Shown one piece after another: positions 42,300 to 50,724 of a DNA stretch of 50,724 bases. The notes beneath the pieces were generated by a model. That model was given only the letters and a program-made list of their open reading frames with translations. It was not told where the DNA came from and did no database searches. How positions within the stretch are numbered: the first letter of the stretch is position 1; the number at the start of each line of letters is the position of its first letter. The DNA is taken from the NCBI RefSeq assembly GCF_001311845.1, contig NZ_BBCC01000027.1, forward strand, positions 1 through 50,724. The letters are read 5' to 3'. Source of the stretch: Desulfosarcina cetonica JCM 12296 (lineage in GTDB: Bacteria; Desulfobacterota; Desulfobacteria; Desulfobacterales; Desulfosarcinaceae). The position numbers were made by a program, and so were the translations under genes.

Positions 42300-42944
42300 A
42301 TGTTCCTCAAGGTTAATGAAATCTTTTACAGCATTCAAGGCGAATCCGTCCATGCCGGACGGCCCTGTGTGTTTGTGCGTCTCACCGGCTGCAACTTGCG
42401 CTGCCGCTATTGTGACACGCGCTACGCCTACTATGAGGGCACGGAGTACCCGATATCGCAGATTCTCGAACAAGTGGCATCCTTTGGCTGCCGGCTGGTC
42501 GCCTTGACCGGGGGTGAGCCGCTGCTCCAGGAAGCGGCTCCGCAATTGGGCCGGCACCTGCTCGACAGCGGTTATACCCTGCTCATGGAGACCAACGGTT
42601 CACTGGATATCGATCGCATGGATCGTCGCTGCAGCCGGGTCATGGATATCAAATGTCCCTCCAGCGGTGAGCAGCATCGCAACGATCCGGGTAACATTGA
42701 ACGCCTGACCGCCAACGACCAGGTCAAATTCGTCATCGGCGATGAAGCCGACTACCGCTTCGCCAAAAAAATCCTGCCGACCCTGCCGACGCATTTACCG
42801 TCGGCGCGGATTCTTTTTTCCCCCATCATCGGCCGGCTTCCCGCCGCCCGGATGGCCCGCTGGATGCTGGACGACGGTATCCAGGCCAGGTTGCAGATCC
42901 AGCTGCATAAAATCATCTGGCCGGATCGCGATAGGGGGGTATAG
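42300..42944 (+). CDS. queE: 7-carboxy-7-deazaguanine synthase
   Basis: Radical SAM enzyme contracting 6-carboxytetrahydropterin to 7-carboxy-7-deazaguanine in queuosine (preQ0) synthesis. 214 residues. N-terminal EIFYSIQGESVHAGRPCVFV, the cluster motif CNLRCRYCDTRYAY and the SAM GGE motif (LTGGEPLLQ) are clear. Paired with queC 70 nt downstream; queD and queF are not in the window. Confidence 0.95.
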   Translation: MFLKVNEIFYSIQGESVHAGRPCVFVRLTGCNLRCRYCDTRYAYYEGTEYPISQILEQVASFGCRLVALTGGEPLLQEAAPQLGRHLLDSGYTLLMETNGSLDIDRMDRRCSRVMDIKCPSSGEQHRNDPGNIERLTANDQVKFVIGDEADYRFAKKILPTLPTHLPSARILFSPIIGRLPAARMARWMLDDGIQARLQIQLHKIIWPDRDRGV

Positions 42945-43014
42945 GGCGACGATTTTCACAACCGAAGGAGATCCAGGGAGTTCATTCATAATTTGATCAT
43001 TAAAAGCTTAACAA

Positions 43015-43713
43015 ATGAATAATACAGAAAAAAAAGCCGTTGTCTTATCCAGTGGAGGCTTGGATTCCACCACCGTGCTGGCCATGGCCCGCGACGCAGG
43101 ATTCAGCCTTTACAGCCTCAGCTTTGCCTACGGCCAACGCCACGATTTCGAACTCAAGGCATCGGAACGGGTTGCCGCGGCCATGGGCGTGAAACGCCAT
43201 CTGATCACCCGCATCGACCTTACCCCCATCGGGGGGTCGGCCCTGACCGACGATATCCCCGTGCCCAAGGCCCGTGACGAAGCCCACATGGCTGCCGAGA
43301 TCCCCGTGACCTATGTACCGGCGCGCAACACCATTTTTCTCTCCTATGCCCTGGCCTGGGCGGAAGTGCTCTCGGCATGGGATATCTTCATCGGCGTAAA
43401 CGCCGTGGATTACAGCGGTTATCCGGACTGCCGTCCCGAATACATTCAGGCCTTCGAAACCATGGCCAACCTGGCCACCAAGGCGACCGTCGAGGGCAGA
43501 GGCCGCTTCCGCATTCACACACCGTTGATCCAGCTGACCAAGGCGCAGATTATCCAGGCCGGAGTTGCCTTGGGCGTAGATTACGCCATGACCCATAGCT
43601 GCTACGACCCGACCGATACGGGTCTGGCCTGCGGGACCTGTGACGCGTGCATCTTGCGCAAAAACGGATTCCTGGCCGCCGGGGTGCCCGACCCCACGCC
43701 CTATGCCCCATGA
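43015..43713 (+). CDS. queC: 7-cyano-7-deazaguanine synthase
   Basis: ATP-dependent conversion of carboxydeazaguanine with ammonia to preQ0. 232 residues. P-loop-like SGGLDSTT (about 13-20), [15 protein letters not shown] and [18 protein letters not shown] are family signatures; zinc is bound by the C-terminal cluster [21 protein letters not shown]. Follows queE in the same direction, so probably one operon. Its 3' end lies 17 nt from the converging helicase-exonuclease gene. Confidence 0.96.
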   Translation: MNNTEKKAVVLSSGGLDSTTVLAMARDAGFSLYSLSFAYGQRHDFELKASERVAAAMGVKRHLITRIDLTPIGGSALTDDIPVPKARDEAHMAAEIPVTYVPARNTIFLSYALAWAEVLSAWDIFIGVNAVDYSGYPDCRPEYIQAFETMANLATKATVEGRGRFRIHTPLIQLTKAQIIQAGVALGVDYAMTHSCYDPTDTGLACGTCDACILRKNGFLAAGVPDPTPYAP

Positions 43714-43730
43714 CATGAGTTAACAGCCAT

Positions 43731-46625
43731 TCACCAGTCAACCGGCAAACGGACCGTCTGTTTGGCCTTGTTCTGAAAAAGCAAGTAACCGTTTTCGCAG
43801 CCGAACCGAAACAGATCGCGGGTAATCGCCACGTCGGAACGGCAATACGCCAGGATTTTGGCCATCTTGCCCTCTTTCCACCACCGCAGGGCATCCAGAC
43901 CATCGGCCGTTTTCCCGGCCCCCAAGGTCACCGAGGTCAGATGATCGAGAGATAGCCGGTACCCCAGGCGATTCTTGACACTTTCGAGAATATCCAGGGT
44001 TGGCAGGGAGACAAAATCGAAATCCGTATAGGCCGATAGCACCCGGTAATCAAAACGCTTGATGTTGAAGCCGACCACCAGATCAAACCGTTTGAGGTGC
44101 TCGATCAACATGGGCAACTGCCCTTCGACAAATTCGAAATAGCTATCCTGCGCGGCGTCGTAGAGTACCACACAGCTGACCCGCATGCGCTCGGCATGCT
44201 GCCACCCGCCCACTTCCTGGGCCGATAGCTGGGTTTCAATATCCAGCACGCCGTAATTGGCACTGTGCGAGACCGCCAGGGGCGATGGCGCTTTTTGTAC
44301 TTCCCCATCAACCCGATCAGCCTGGGGCGGCGCGATGGCGGGGACAGGCGATGATGCCGGCACGGCCGTTGCGGCAATCAATTCGTTCAGCAGAAACACG
44401 GCCGCCGCCTTGTCGATGGGTCGATTGCCGGAACCGCATTTGGGCGAGTGCACGCAGCTCGGGCAGCCGGTCTCACACGGACAACCGGTAATGGCCGCCA
44501 GGGTGGCGTCGAGAAGACCGCGACCCTCTTCAAAGGCCTGCCAACACAACCCCGCACCGCCGGGAATCCCATCGTAAATGAAGATACCGGCACATTGCAG
44601 CTGAGGATGAAATGGCGTGGAAATGCCGCCCAGGTCGTTGCGGTCGGCCAGGACCAGCAACGGAAAAACACCGATGGCGGCGTGCTCCAAGGCATGCAGC
44701 CCCCCCATGACGTGCAAAAAGGCCTGCTCCGCCAGCCTTACCACGGCCTGGGGAACGGTGAACCAGAGGCCTTGGGTCTCGAATACCGTCGGCGGCAGAT
44801 CCAGCGCGATGCGTTCAATGACCTCGCCGGTGCGCGTCTGAATGCGGTCATAACCGGTCACCTGCTCGGTTACCTGCAATCGGCCCGCAGCCATAAGGGT
44901 CCCGTAGACCGGTTGCTGGTTGGCAATCTCGAGGATCTGGGTTTCCTTGTTCGATCGCACCCGGGTATGCCAGTCCACCTGGCAGCGTGTCACCCGGACC
45001 TGGCGCGTTTCCGGTTGAAGTTCCGTCACTTGAAAGGTCTCTCCCCGGTGCAGGTAAATGGCGCCGGGATGGGTTTCCCGGTAGACCCGGAACCCGTCGA
45101 TTTCTCCCAGTCGATTCTCATTGGATGCCTCGATGATGGCAAAACGCGAACCGGTTCCCCGTAAATCAACATGGCGATGGGGGTTTTTCATGGGCGCGTA
45201 GCAGGTGCTTCCGTCGGCACTCAGATAGAGTTCCCCGGACCGGATCAACTGGTTCAACCGCGCCTTCACCGGCGTTGGTGCCACCATGGCATCATGGATG
45301 TCAAGGGGCAGTTCGGCGGCGGCACACACCAGATGGCGGCCAAGCACATCGGGGTTGGCGGGGTTGATCACGGCCGCCTCGGGCGGCCTTTGGATCAGTT
45401 CATTGGGATTCTTGACGAAGTATTGATCCAGGGCATCCTCGCCAGCCACGAGGAGCACCGCCGATTCCTGGCCGGCGCGGCCAACCCGCCCTCCCCTTTG
45501 CCAGGTGGCCATGATCGAGCCCGGGTAGCCCACCAGGATGCAAAGGTCCAGATGGCCGATATCAATACCCAGTTCCAGGGCGCTGGTCGTGATCACCGCC
45601 AGCAGCTCGCCCGATACCAGTTTGGCTTCGATGTCCCGCCGCTCCTGGGGCAGGAAACCGGCCCGGTAGGCGCTGATCCGGCTGGCAAACGCCCCTGATC
45701 GGCGGCTGACCCAGATCGATAACAATTCTGCCAGCTTGCGGGATTGGGTGTAAACGATGGTCCGCAGATCCCGATTCAGGGCGGCTTTGAGCAGCAAGAC
45801 GGTGGCCCTCAGCGGCCCATCATCCGGGGACAAGAGCAACAGATGACGTGTGCCCGTTCCGGCGGTGCTCTGGTTGACGGTCTCAACCGTAAGGCCGGTC
45901 AACTGAGCGGCCAGCTCCGCCGGATTGGCCACCGTTGCCGAGGTGAAAACGAAGGTCGGTCGGGCCCCATAATGGGCACACATTCGAATCAGGCGGCGAA
46001 ACACCTGGGCCATGTGGGAACCCAAAAGGCCGCGGTAGGTATGTACCTCATCGACCACGACAAACCGCAATTTCGATAAAAACGCACCCCAGCGCCCATG
46101 ATGGGGCAGGATCGACAGGTGAATCATTTCCGGGTTGGTCAAGAGAATATGCGGTGGTGTGTCGCGAATCTTGCGGCGGCGGTAGCTCGATGTGTCACCG
46201 TCATAGATGTCGGCCCGCAGATCAACGCCGTCCAAATGCCCGGCCATGGACAGAATCGTTTTGTGTTGATCCTGGGCCAGGGCCTTCAGTGGATAGATGA
46301 AGAGCGCCTTGGCCGCATCGTCGGCCGCCACGGCATCGAAAACGGGAAGGGTGTAGATCAGGGTTTTTCCAGAGGCGGTCGGCGTCGCCACCACGGTATG
46401 GCGGCCGCTACGCAGCCGATCGATGGCATGCGCCTGATGGGCATACAGGCGCCGGATCCCCATGCTGTCCAACAAACGACGGATCGGAAGGGGCCAGTCC
46501 AGCGTTGTTTCGCCGTACCCCGGCGATTGGGGTGAAAACACCTGATGGTGAACCACCTGTCCGGAAAACGCGGGCGACGCTTGCAGCGCTTCAAGATATC
46601 CCGGGATCGAATTATCGTCGGTCAT
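43731..46625 (-). CDS. fused MrfA-type DEAD helicase and MrfB-type exonuclease
   Basis: A 964-residue intact protein. Residues about 30-480 form a superfamily 2 helicase (TPTASGKTLIYTLPV, DEVHTYRG, FTSATVANP, GRVGRAG). A DUF1998-like zinc region follows with four cysteines in GCPCETGCPSCVHSPKCGSG (about 708-727), as in YprA/MrfA, the Bacillus mitomycin-repair helicase. After a Pro/Ala-rich linker the last about 175 residues are an RNase H-like DEDD exonuclease of YprB/MrfB type: LDIET (about 794), GFNIKRFDYR, and CRSDVAITRDLF (about 927). In Bacillus these are separate, adjacent genes; here they are one chain. A DNA-damage (crosslink) repair role is inferred from family knowledge. Confidence 0.88.
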   Translation of the reverse strand: MTDDNSIPGYLEALQASPAFSGQVVHHQVFSPQSPGYGETTLDWPLPIRRLLDSMGIRRLYAHQAHAIDRLRSGRHTVVATPTASGKTLIYTLPVFDAVAADDAAKALFIYPLKALAQDQHKTILSMAGHLDGVDLRADIYDGDTSSYRRRKIRDTPPHILLTNPEMIHLSILPHHGRWGAFLSKLRFVVVDEVHTYRGLLGSHMAQVFRRLIRMCAHYGARPTFVFTSATVANPAELAAQLTGLTVETVNQSTAGTGTRHLLLLSPDDGPLRATVLLLKAALNRDLRTIVYTQSRKLAELLSIWVSRRSGAFASRISAYRAGFLPQERRDIEAKLVSGELLAVITTSALELGIDIGHLDLCILVGYPGSIMATWQRGGRVGRAGQESAVLLVAGEDALDQYFVKNPNELIQRPPEAAVINPANPDVLGRHLVCAAAELPLDIHDAMVAPTPVKARLNQLIRSGELYLSADGSTCYAPMKNPHRHVDLRGTGSRFAIIEASNENRLGEIDGFRVYRETHPGAIYLHRGETFQVTELQPETRQVRVTRCQVDWHTRVRSNKETQILEIANQQPVYGTLMAAGRLQVTEQVTGYDRIQTRTGEVIERIALDLPPTVFETQGLWFTVPQAVVRLAEQAFLHVMGGLHALEHAAIGVFPLLVLADRNDLGGISTPFHPQLQCAGIFIYDGIPGGAGLCWQAFEEGRGLLDATLAAITGCPCETGCPSCVHSPKCGSGNRPIDKAAAVFLLNELIAATAVPASSPVPAIAPPQADRVDGEVQKAPSPLAVSHSANYGVLDIETQLSAQEVGGWQHAERMRVSCVVLYDAAQDSYFEFVEGQLPMLIEHLKRFDLVVGFNIKRFDYRVLSAYTDFDFVSLPTLDILESVKNRLGYRLSLDHLTSVTLGAGKTADGLDALRWWKEGKMAKILAYCRSDVAITRDLFRFGCENGYLLFQNKAKQTVRLPVDW

Positions 46626-46843
46626 GGCAGCGGATCCCGACGGCCGACAAGAGAATGCATGGATTGCGCATATGGACTTGAAAAACTGAAAAAATACGTT
46701 ATAGTTGAGGGAATTTGGCCGTCAAGGCCTAACAATTTGATATTAATAAACAACGATACCTCTCCAGACAATTTTCGCCCCTTTCGGACGAGGGGCTACT
46801 ATCGCATGACACCATTTCCCATTTCAAGAGGAAGGCACTAGCG
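46626..46843. promoter_or_regulatory. AT-rich upstream region with probable promoter for the CorC operon
   Basis: Gap between the 5' end of the helicase-exonuclease gene and the CorC gene. A sigma70-like pair TTGAAA (46678-46683), 16-nt spacer, TATAGT (46700-46705) reads toward the CorC gene. The rest is AT-richer than its surroundings with no recognisable RNA gene or repeat. Confidence 0.5.
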
Positions 46844-46993
46844 TTGGACGACCCCTTTTTATGGTGCCCAGCGGACAACTCCCTGGGTCAGGTTGATCGT
46901 TTTTCCGGCTTCAGAAAATTCGTTACCATCACAGGAAAAAGGATCATCGGGCATTTGATCCTCATAGAAGAGGAGCTGCCGGATGATGCTTGA
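46844..46993 (+). CDS. possible 49-residue leader protein before the CorC gene
   Basis: A TTG-started frame (beginning MDDPFLWCPADNSLG) with a GAGGAAGG site about 9 nt upstream and a stop that overlaps the CorC start (coupled ATG). Its third-position GC is lower than in neighbouring genes and I recognise no family, so it may be spurious or a fragment. Confidence 0.3.
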   Translation: MDDPFLWCPADNSLGQVDRFSGFRKFVTITGKRIIGHLILIEEELPDDA

Positions 46994-48225
46994 CCAACTT
47001 CTGATCTTGCTGGTGTTGTTGTTGTTCTCCGGTTTTTTCCTCGGCCGAAACGGCCCTTTTTTCCATCAGCCCAACCCGTGCCCGGCATATGGCCAAGGAC
47101 AATGTCGCCTCTCATCAGCTGATCAAACGGATGAAGGACGAACCCCACAAATTGCTGACCACCATCCTGATCGGCAACAACGTGGTCAATGTCGCGGCCT
47201 CGGCCATCGCCACATCCCTGGCCATCCGCATGTCGGCCAATTACGCCGTGGGGATGACCACCGGCCTGATGACCTTTCTGATCCTGGTCTTCGGTGAAGT
47301 GATCCCCAAGTCGTTTGCCACGCGCAACAACATTTTGATCGCCAAACTGACCATCTACCCCATCTACTGGATGTCGATCCTTTTTTTGCCCATCATCCTT
47401 TTCCTCAATTTCATTCCACGCATTACGGGCAAAATGAGCAAGACCCCGTCAGCCACGGAAGAGGAGTTGATCACCTTTGTCGAGGTGGTCGAGGAACAGG
47501 GCGAGATCAAGGAAGAAGAGCGGGAGATGATCCACAACGTGTTTGAACTGGACGACACCAATGCATCGGAAATCATGACCCCAAGGGCCGACATGTTTGT
47601 GGTGGACGTCAACGCCCCCCTGGACCTCGAGGCCATCGCCGATTCCGGATTCACACGCATCCCGGTGATCGACGGCGATTTCGACCATGTGGTCGGCGTC
47701 CTGAATATCAAGGACATCTTCCTGCATCAGGCCACCTCGGAAACGCCGGCGGACGTGCGTGTTCTCATGCGCCCCCCCTATTTCGTCCCCGAAAATAAAA
47801 AGGTGGACCGTCTGCTGCACCAATTCAAGGCGCGTAAGAATCACATGGCGATCGTCATCGACGAACATGGCGGCGTATCCGGCTTGATCACCCTTGAAGA
47901 TGCCTTGGAAGAGCTGGTGGGTGAAATCCGTGACGAGACCGACAAGGAAGAACCCCACATCACCAGCAAAAAGCCCAAGGAATGGATGGTATTGGGCAAG
48001 TCCGACATCGAGGAGGTGAACGAGAAGACCGGCATGCAGATTCCCGAGAACGGAGACTACGACACCTTCTCCGGATTCATCCTCGATCGGATCGGTAAGA
48101 TCCCCGAAGAGGATGAAAGCTTCACCATCGATGGATTCAAGGTCGTCGTGGTCGAAATGGAAGGCAACCGGATCAAACGGTTTCTGGTTCAAGCCACCTC
48201 ACCGGCGCCACCGGCGGATGGATGA
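46983..48225 (+). CDS. CNNM/CorC (HlyC/CorC) family membrane protein (frameshifted)
   Basis: About 414 residues after repair: an N-terminal CNNM transmembrane domain (LLLFSGFFSAETALFS, LTTILIGNNVVNVAAS, LILVFGEVIPKSFA), two CBS domains (EIMTPRADMFVVD, IPVIDGDFDHVVGVLN, VIDEHGGVSGLITLEDALEE) and a C-terminal CorC_HlyC domain (FSGFILDRIGKIPEE). The family is linked to magnesium/cobalt homeostasis. The frame breaks at CC 47039-47040, where one base is extra: removing a C turns FFLGRNGPF into FFSAETALF. This is one of only two insertion-type errors seen. ATG 46983 follows GAGGAG. Confidence 0.9.
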
Positions 48226-48229
48226 TCCG

Positions 48230-48960
48230 ATGAAAGCCCTTCGCCTGGCACTTCTTCTCATCCTCTGGCCGGCGCTCCTCTTCGGGGCAAACGGGAAGAC
48301 GGTGGCCATTGGCCATTTTTCAAACATGCCACCCGGTACGGCAATCCCTGGATGGCAGCCCCTGACCTTTGATAAAATTCCCGTGCACACCCGCTATAGC
48401 CTGGTCGCCGACGGGCCGGAGGGAACCACCGTCTTAAAAGCCGAGAGTCACGCATCGCGTCCGGCCTGGTCTACCCGATCAAGATCGACCCCGCGACCTG
48501 CCCCTGGCTTACCTGGCGCTGGAAAATCAGCCGGATCATCGCCAAGGGGGACGTGACCCAGAAATCCGGTGATGATTACGCCGCGCGCATCTACATCACC
48601 TTTGACGCGCCAGCAAAGACCCTCTCCTTTTTTCAACGCACCCAATTGGCCGCCATCAAGCTGTTTTATGGGAAAACCCCGCCAACGGCGGCGTTGGCCT
48701 ATGTGTGGGGCAACCGGGCAGCGGTGGGGTCGATTCATCCGAACCCCTTCACGGACCGGGTCCGGATGATTGTGGTCGAGAGCGGCCCGCAACATGCGAA
48801 CCAGTGGCGCGCCATCCGCCGGAATCTTGTCAATGATTTTCAGGCCGCCTTCGGCTATCCCCCGCCCCCCATCTCCAGCATCGCCATCATGACCGACACC
48901 GACAATACGGCATCCTCGGCCACGGCTTGGTATAGGGATATCACCCTTGAGGGACCATAA
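48230..48960 (+). CDS. secreted DUF3047-like protein (frameshifted)
   Basis: About 243 residues after repair, starting at ATG 48230 with a cleavable signal peptide (MKALRLALLLILWPALLFGA). The mature part shows the DUF3047 pattern: YSLVADGPEGTTVLKAES, then after repair LVYPIKIDPATCPWLTWRWK, GDVTQKSGDDYAARIYITF, YVWGNRAAVGSIHPNPFTDR and ISSIAIMTDTDNTASSATAW. The frame breaks near 48455-48459 (one base missing in CGCATCGCGT). It begins 4 nt after the CorC stop, so is probably in the same operon. A periplasmic carbohydrate- or ligand-binding role is likely but unproven. Confidence 0.82.
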
Positions 48961-48962
48961 GT

Positions 48963-49086
48963 GACGGATTCGTAAGAAGCCCGATATCGGCGTTACGCGA
49001 ATCCTTCGTCACTGCGGCGTACGCAAAGTACGCCTCCCTCCTCAAGGATTCGCAAGCCTTGATCTCGGGCTTCTTACGAATCCGTC
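48963..49086. repeat. palindromic interspersed repeat, copy 4
   Basis: 124-bp palindrome whose outer arms read GATTCGTAAGAAGCCCGA / TCGGGCTTCTTACGAATC: relative to copies 1-3 both arms changed (A to G left, T to C right), preserving pairing. The inner arm GCGAATCCTT pairs with AAGGATTCGC, and the centre GGCGTAC-GCAAA-GTACGCC is a perfect hairpin. It lies between the convergent DUF3047 and efp genes, where it could terminate both. Confidence 0.93.
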
Positions 49087-49158
49087 TGAATTCATCGGGT
49101 TGATGAACGGCCGTAAAAAAGGTGACCGCGAAGGCCACTTCAGTAAAAAATCGGAAGG

Positions 49159-49718
49159 CTATTTGACCCGTTCCACGTATTGGCCGGTCCGGGTATCGAT
49201 ACGGATTTTTCACCCTCGTTGACAAAGGGCGGCACCTGAACCACGTGGCCGGTTTCGAGGGTGGCCGGTTTGGTGGACCCGGCGGCCGTGTCTCCCTTGG
49301 CCCACGGCTCGGCCTGGGTGATGCTGAGTTCGACAAAATTGGGCAGCGAAACACCCAGTGCCTTCTTTTCAAACATCAGCACATTGCAAACCGTGTTCTC
49401 TTTGAGAAACGCCTTGGCATCGCCCAATTGGTCCGCCGTCAGCAAGTCCTGCTCGTAGTTGGCCAGGTTCATGAAGCAGTAGTTCGTGCCATCAAAGTAC
49501 AAATACTCCATTTCGACTTCTTCGAGATTGGCCTCTTTGAACTTTTCGCCGGAGCGGTAGGTTTTGTCGAACTGCGAGCCCGTAATCATGTTTTTCAGCC
49601 GGCATTTATAGAGTGCCTGGCCTTTGCCCGGCTTGACGAACTCGAACTGAACGATGACATATGGATCCCCATCGATCTCAATTTTCAAGCCCTTGCGTAA
49701 ATCACTGCTTTCGTACAT
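49159..49718 (-). CDS. efp: translation elongation factor P (frameshifted)
   Basis: EF-P relieves ribosome stalling at polyproline motifs. About 186 residues after repair, normal for the family. Domain I carries the loop KPGKGQALYKCRL with the lysine usually modified; domains II and III end with the family signature EPWAKGDTAAGSTKPATLET and VPPFVNEGEK. The frame breaks in the T-run 49206-49210: one more A restores KIRIDTRTGQYVERVK and the stop at 49159 instead of the aberrant tail SVSIPGPANTW. Start ATG 49718 follows GGAGGT, so the open frame up to 49748 is not used. Confidence 0.93.
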
Positions 49719-49782
49719 ATGCGACTGACCTCCATTGTTGGATAGCATGAATAGGGTAAATGCGTTTTTCGGGATACGGCCG

Positions 49783-50550
49783 TCAGCGTTTGTCCGTGCC
49801 CGCCATCCCGCGCACGGCGGCCACCAGGTTACGGACCCGTGTCAAATCCTTTTTAAATCGGATGGGCCGACCATTGGCGTCTGCGGCATTGGTACAGGTA
49901 CAACTATCGACGCCATAGGGTCGCACCTGCCGAATGCCTTCGACCACGTTTTCCGGAGCGATTCCACCGGCCAGAATCACCGGGATCCGACTCTGCTCGA
50001 CCAGCCGGGCGGCTACCGACCAATCACAGGTGAGACCGGTAATCCCCACGAACCCGCTCACCGGCAGGCCGTCAGCATCGTTACCGGATTCGGGCCCAAT
50101 AACCGTGTCGGTCAAAAAAAAATCACTCAAGGGCTCGAATCGCTTGGCCAGGGCCAGCACCCGATCACTGTCGACATTGCCGGAACGGCCGATGGGGATC
50201 GCTCGCGTGATCTTGATCGTGGGGAAATGGTGTCTGACGGCTTTTTGCAGGGTAATAGCCTTTTCGACACAGACGCGCTCGGCATCGTCCAACTGCTCAC
50301 AGAAATGGACGAGATCCGGCTGGTAGTAGACCAGGGTGTCCAAGACGGCATCCGTATCCGTATACAACGGGATCAAACTGCTAACGGCACCCATTTGACG
50401 CACCCGCGCAACAGTCTCCCGGATGGTCGGGACATGCCGATTTTCCATTGTGGTGATCACACTGCCAACATGGTCGGCGCCGCATTCGATCACCGCCCGG
50501 GCTTCTTCGGGTGTCTGGATTTCGTAGATTTGGACAATCGGCGTTGGCAT
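49783..50550 (-). CDS. TrpF-like (phosphoribosylanthranilate isomerase-type) TIM-barrel protein
   Basis: A 255-residue barrel with TrpF layout: AIECGADHVGSVI near the N-terminus, the phosphate-binding IPVILAGGIAPENVVEGIR late, followed by PYGVDSCTCTNAA. The catalytic Cys of TrpF (in KICG) is replaced (VQIYEIQTPEEA), and the usual VDVSSGVE is VDSCTCTN; an Asp is kept in FFLTDTVIG. It is longer than normal TrpF and not in a trp operon, so a different substrate is likely. It lies upstream of efp on the same strand, with an intact reading frame. The 174 bases between its start and the window edge show no gene I can support. Confidence 0.7.
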   Translation of the reverse strand: MPTPIVQIYEIQTPEEARAVIECGADHVGSVITTMENRHVPTIRETVARVRQMGAVSSLIPLYTDTDAVLDTLVYYQPDLVHFCEQLDDAERVCVEKAITLQKAVRHHFPTIKITRAIPIGRSGNVDSDRVLALAKRFEPLSDFFLTDTVIGPESGNDADGLPVSGFVGITGLTCDWSVAARLVEQSRIPVILAGGIAPENVVEGIRQVRPYGVDSCTCTNAADANGRPIRFKKDLTRVRNLVAAVRGMAGTDKR

Positions 50551-50724
50551 TCGTTCGGTGCCGTGTTGAACGGTTCATCTTCATCGCATGGCTGTTGGGG
50601 GCCGTCTCTACCATATTCAGAATGTTTGTGCAAATTTTATCACCGCCTTCGATAGCGACCTTCAGACCCATTCCCGGGGTCCCCCGGGAGATGGACCATG
50701 ATCGGGTTTCGCTGCCAAGACGCA

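Noticed and set aside
12290..49086. CRISPR array
   Set aside because: The repeats are about 124 bp, palindromic and separated by kilobases with no spacers or cas genes.
1..50724. tRNA or rRNA genes
   Set aside because: No cloverleaf-like or conserved rRNA sequence was recognised by eye; gaps between genes are short and explained by repeats or control regions.

Overview
The window looks like chromosomal DNA of an anaerobic, sulfate-reducer-like bacterium of the Desulfobacterota (Desulfobacterales/Desulfosarcina-type). This is an inference from gene content: a tungsten aldehyde:ferredoxin oxidoreductase with group III alcohol dehydrogenases, a PfaA/PfaD lipid synthase, a lone FlhB C-terminal homologue, moderately high GC, and a family of about 124-bp palindromic repeats. 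No rRNA, tRNA, CRISPR array, phage or transposase was seen.

A technical property dominates the annotation. At least 24 single-base indels, nearly all one-base losses in short homopolymers, break 17 otherwise well-conserved genes. In every case the family's sequence resumes in another frame within a few codons, and restored ends fit their neighbours (for example a 4-nt ATGA overlap between the repaired alcohol dehydrogenase and gpt). I therefore treat these genes as single intact genes in the organism, annotate them over their full extent, and read the indels as probable long-read assembly errors.

Layout. 30-7053 (minus): a tight operon elbB - AOR (with an SCP2-like C-terminal extension) - degenerate Fe-ADH paralogue - Fe-ADH - gpt - BamE-like lipoprotein. 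7136-7525 (minus): a hotdog thioesterase. 7730-12257 (plus): M24 peptidase - xerD - HD phosphohydrolase - pfaD. 12424-13010 (minus): two small genes, one a helix-turn-helix protein, divergent from 13204-20559 (plus): a giant PfaA-type megasynthase (KS-AT-ACP3-KR-DH) translationally coupled to an FAH-family hydrolase. With PfaD as trans enoyl reductase this forms a compact lipid or polyketide synthase with no PfaB, PfaC or phosphopantetheinyl transferase in the window. 20781-23987 (minus): serA and a DHA2-family exporter. 24175-25304 (plus): an orphan beta-class DNA methyltransferase. 25315-31592 (minus): lhr helicase - fliK - flhB-like. 31761-32568 (plus): a small membrane protein and a duplicated ITCAAA...CQLG protein. 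32590-35372 (minus): darP, a TetR regulator and an RlmD-type rRNA methyltransferase. 35710-38473 (plus): aconitase. Then a Cys-rich YkgJ-like protein (minus), a PAS/MmyB-like plus degenerate-cyclase protein with a small partner (plus), manA (minus), queE and queC (plus), a natural fusion of MrfA-type helicase with MrfB-type exonuclease (minus), a CorC/CNNM-family protein and a DUF3047-like protein (plus), efp and a TrpF-like barrel (minus).

Four copies of the palindromic repeat lie at gene borders (12290, 20577, 39144, 48963), three of them at 3' ends, and they show compensatory base changes between their arms. The most unusual biology is the PfaC-less synthase locus, the helicase-exonuclease fusion, the AOR-SCP2 fusion, and several degenerate enzyme paralogues.
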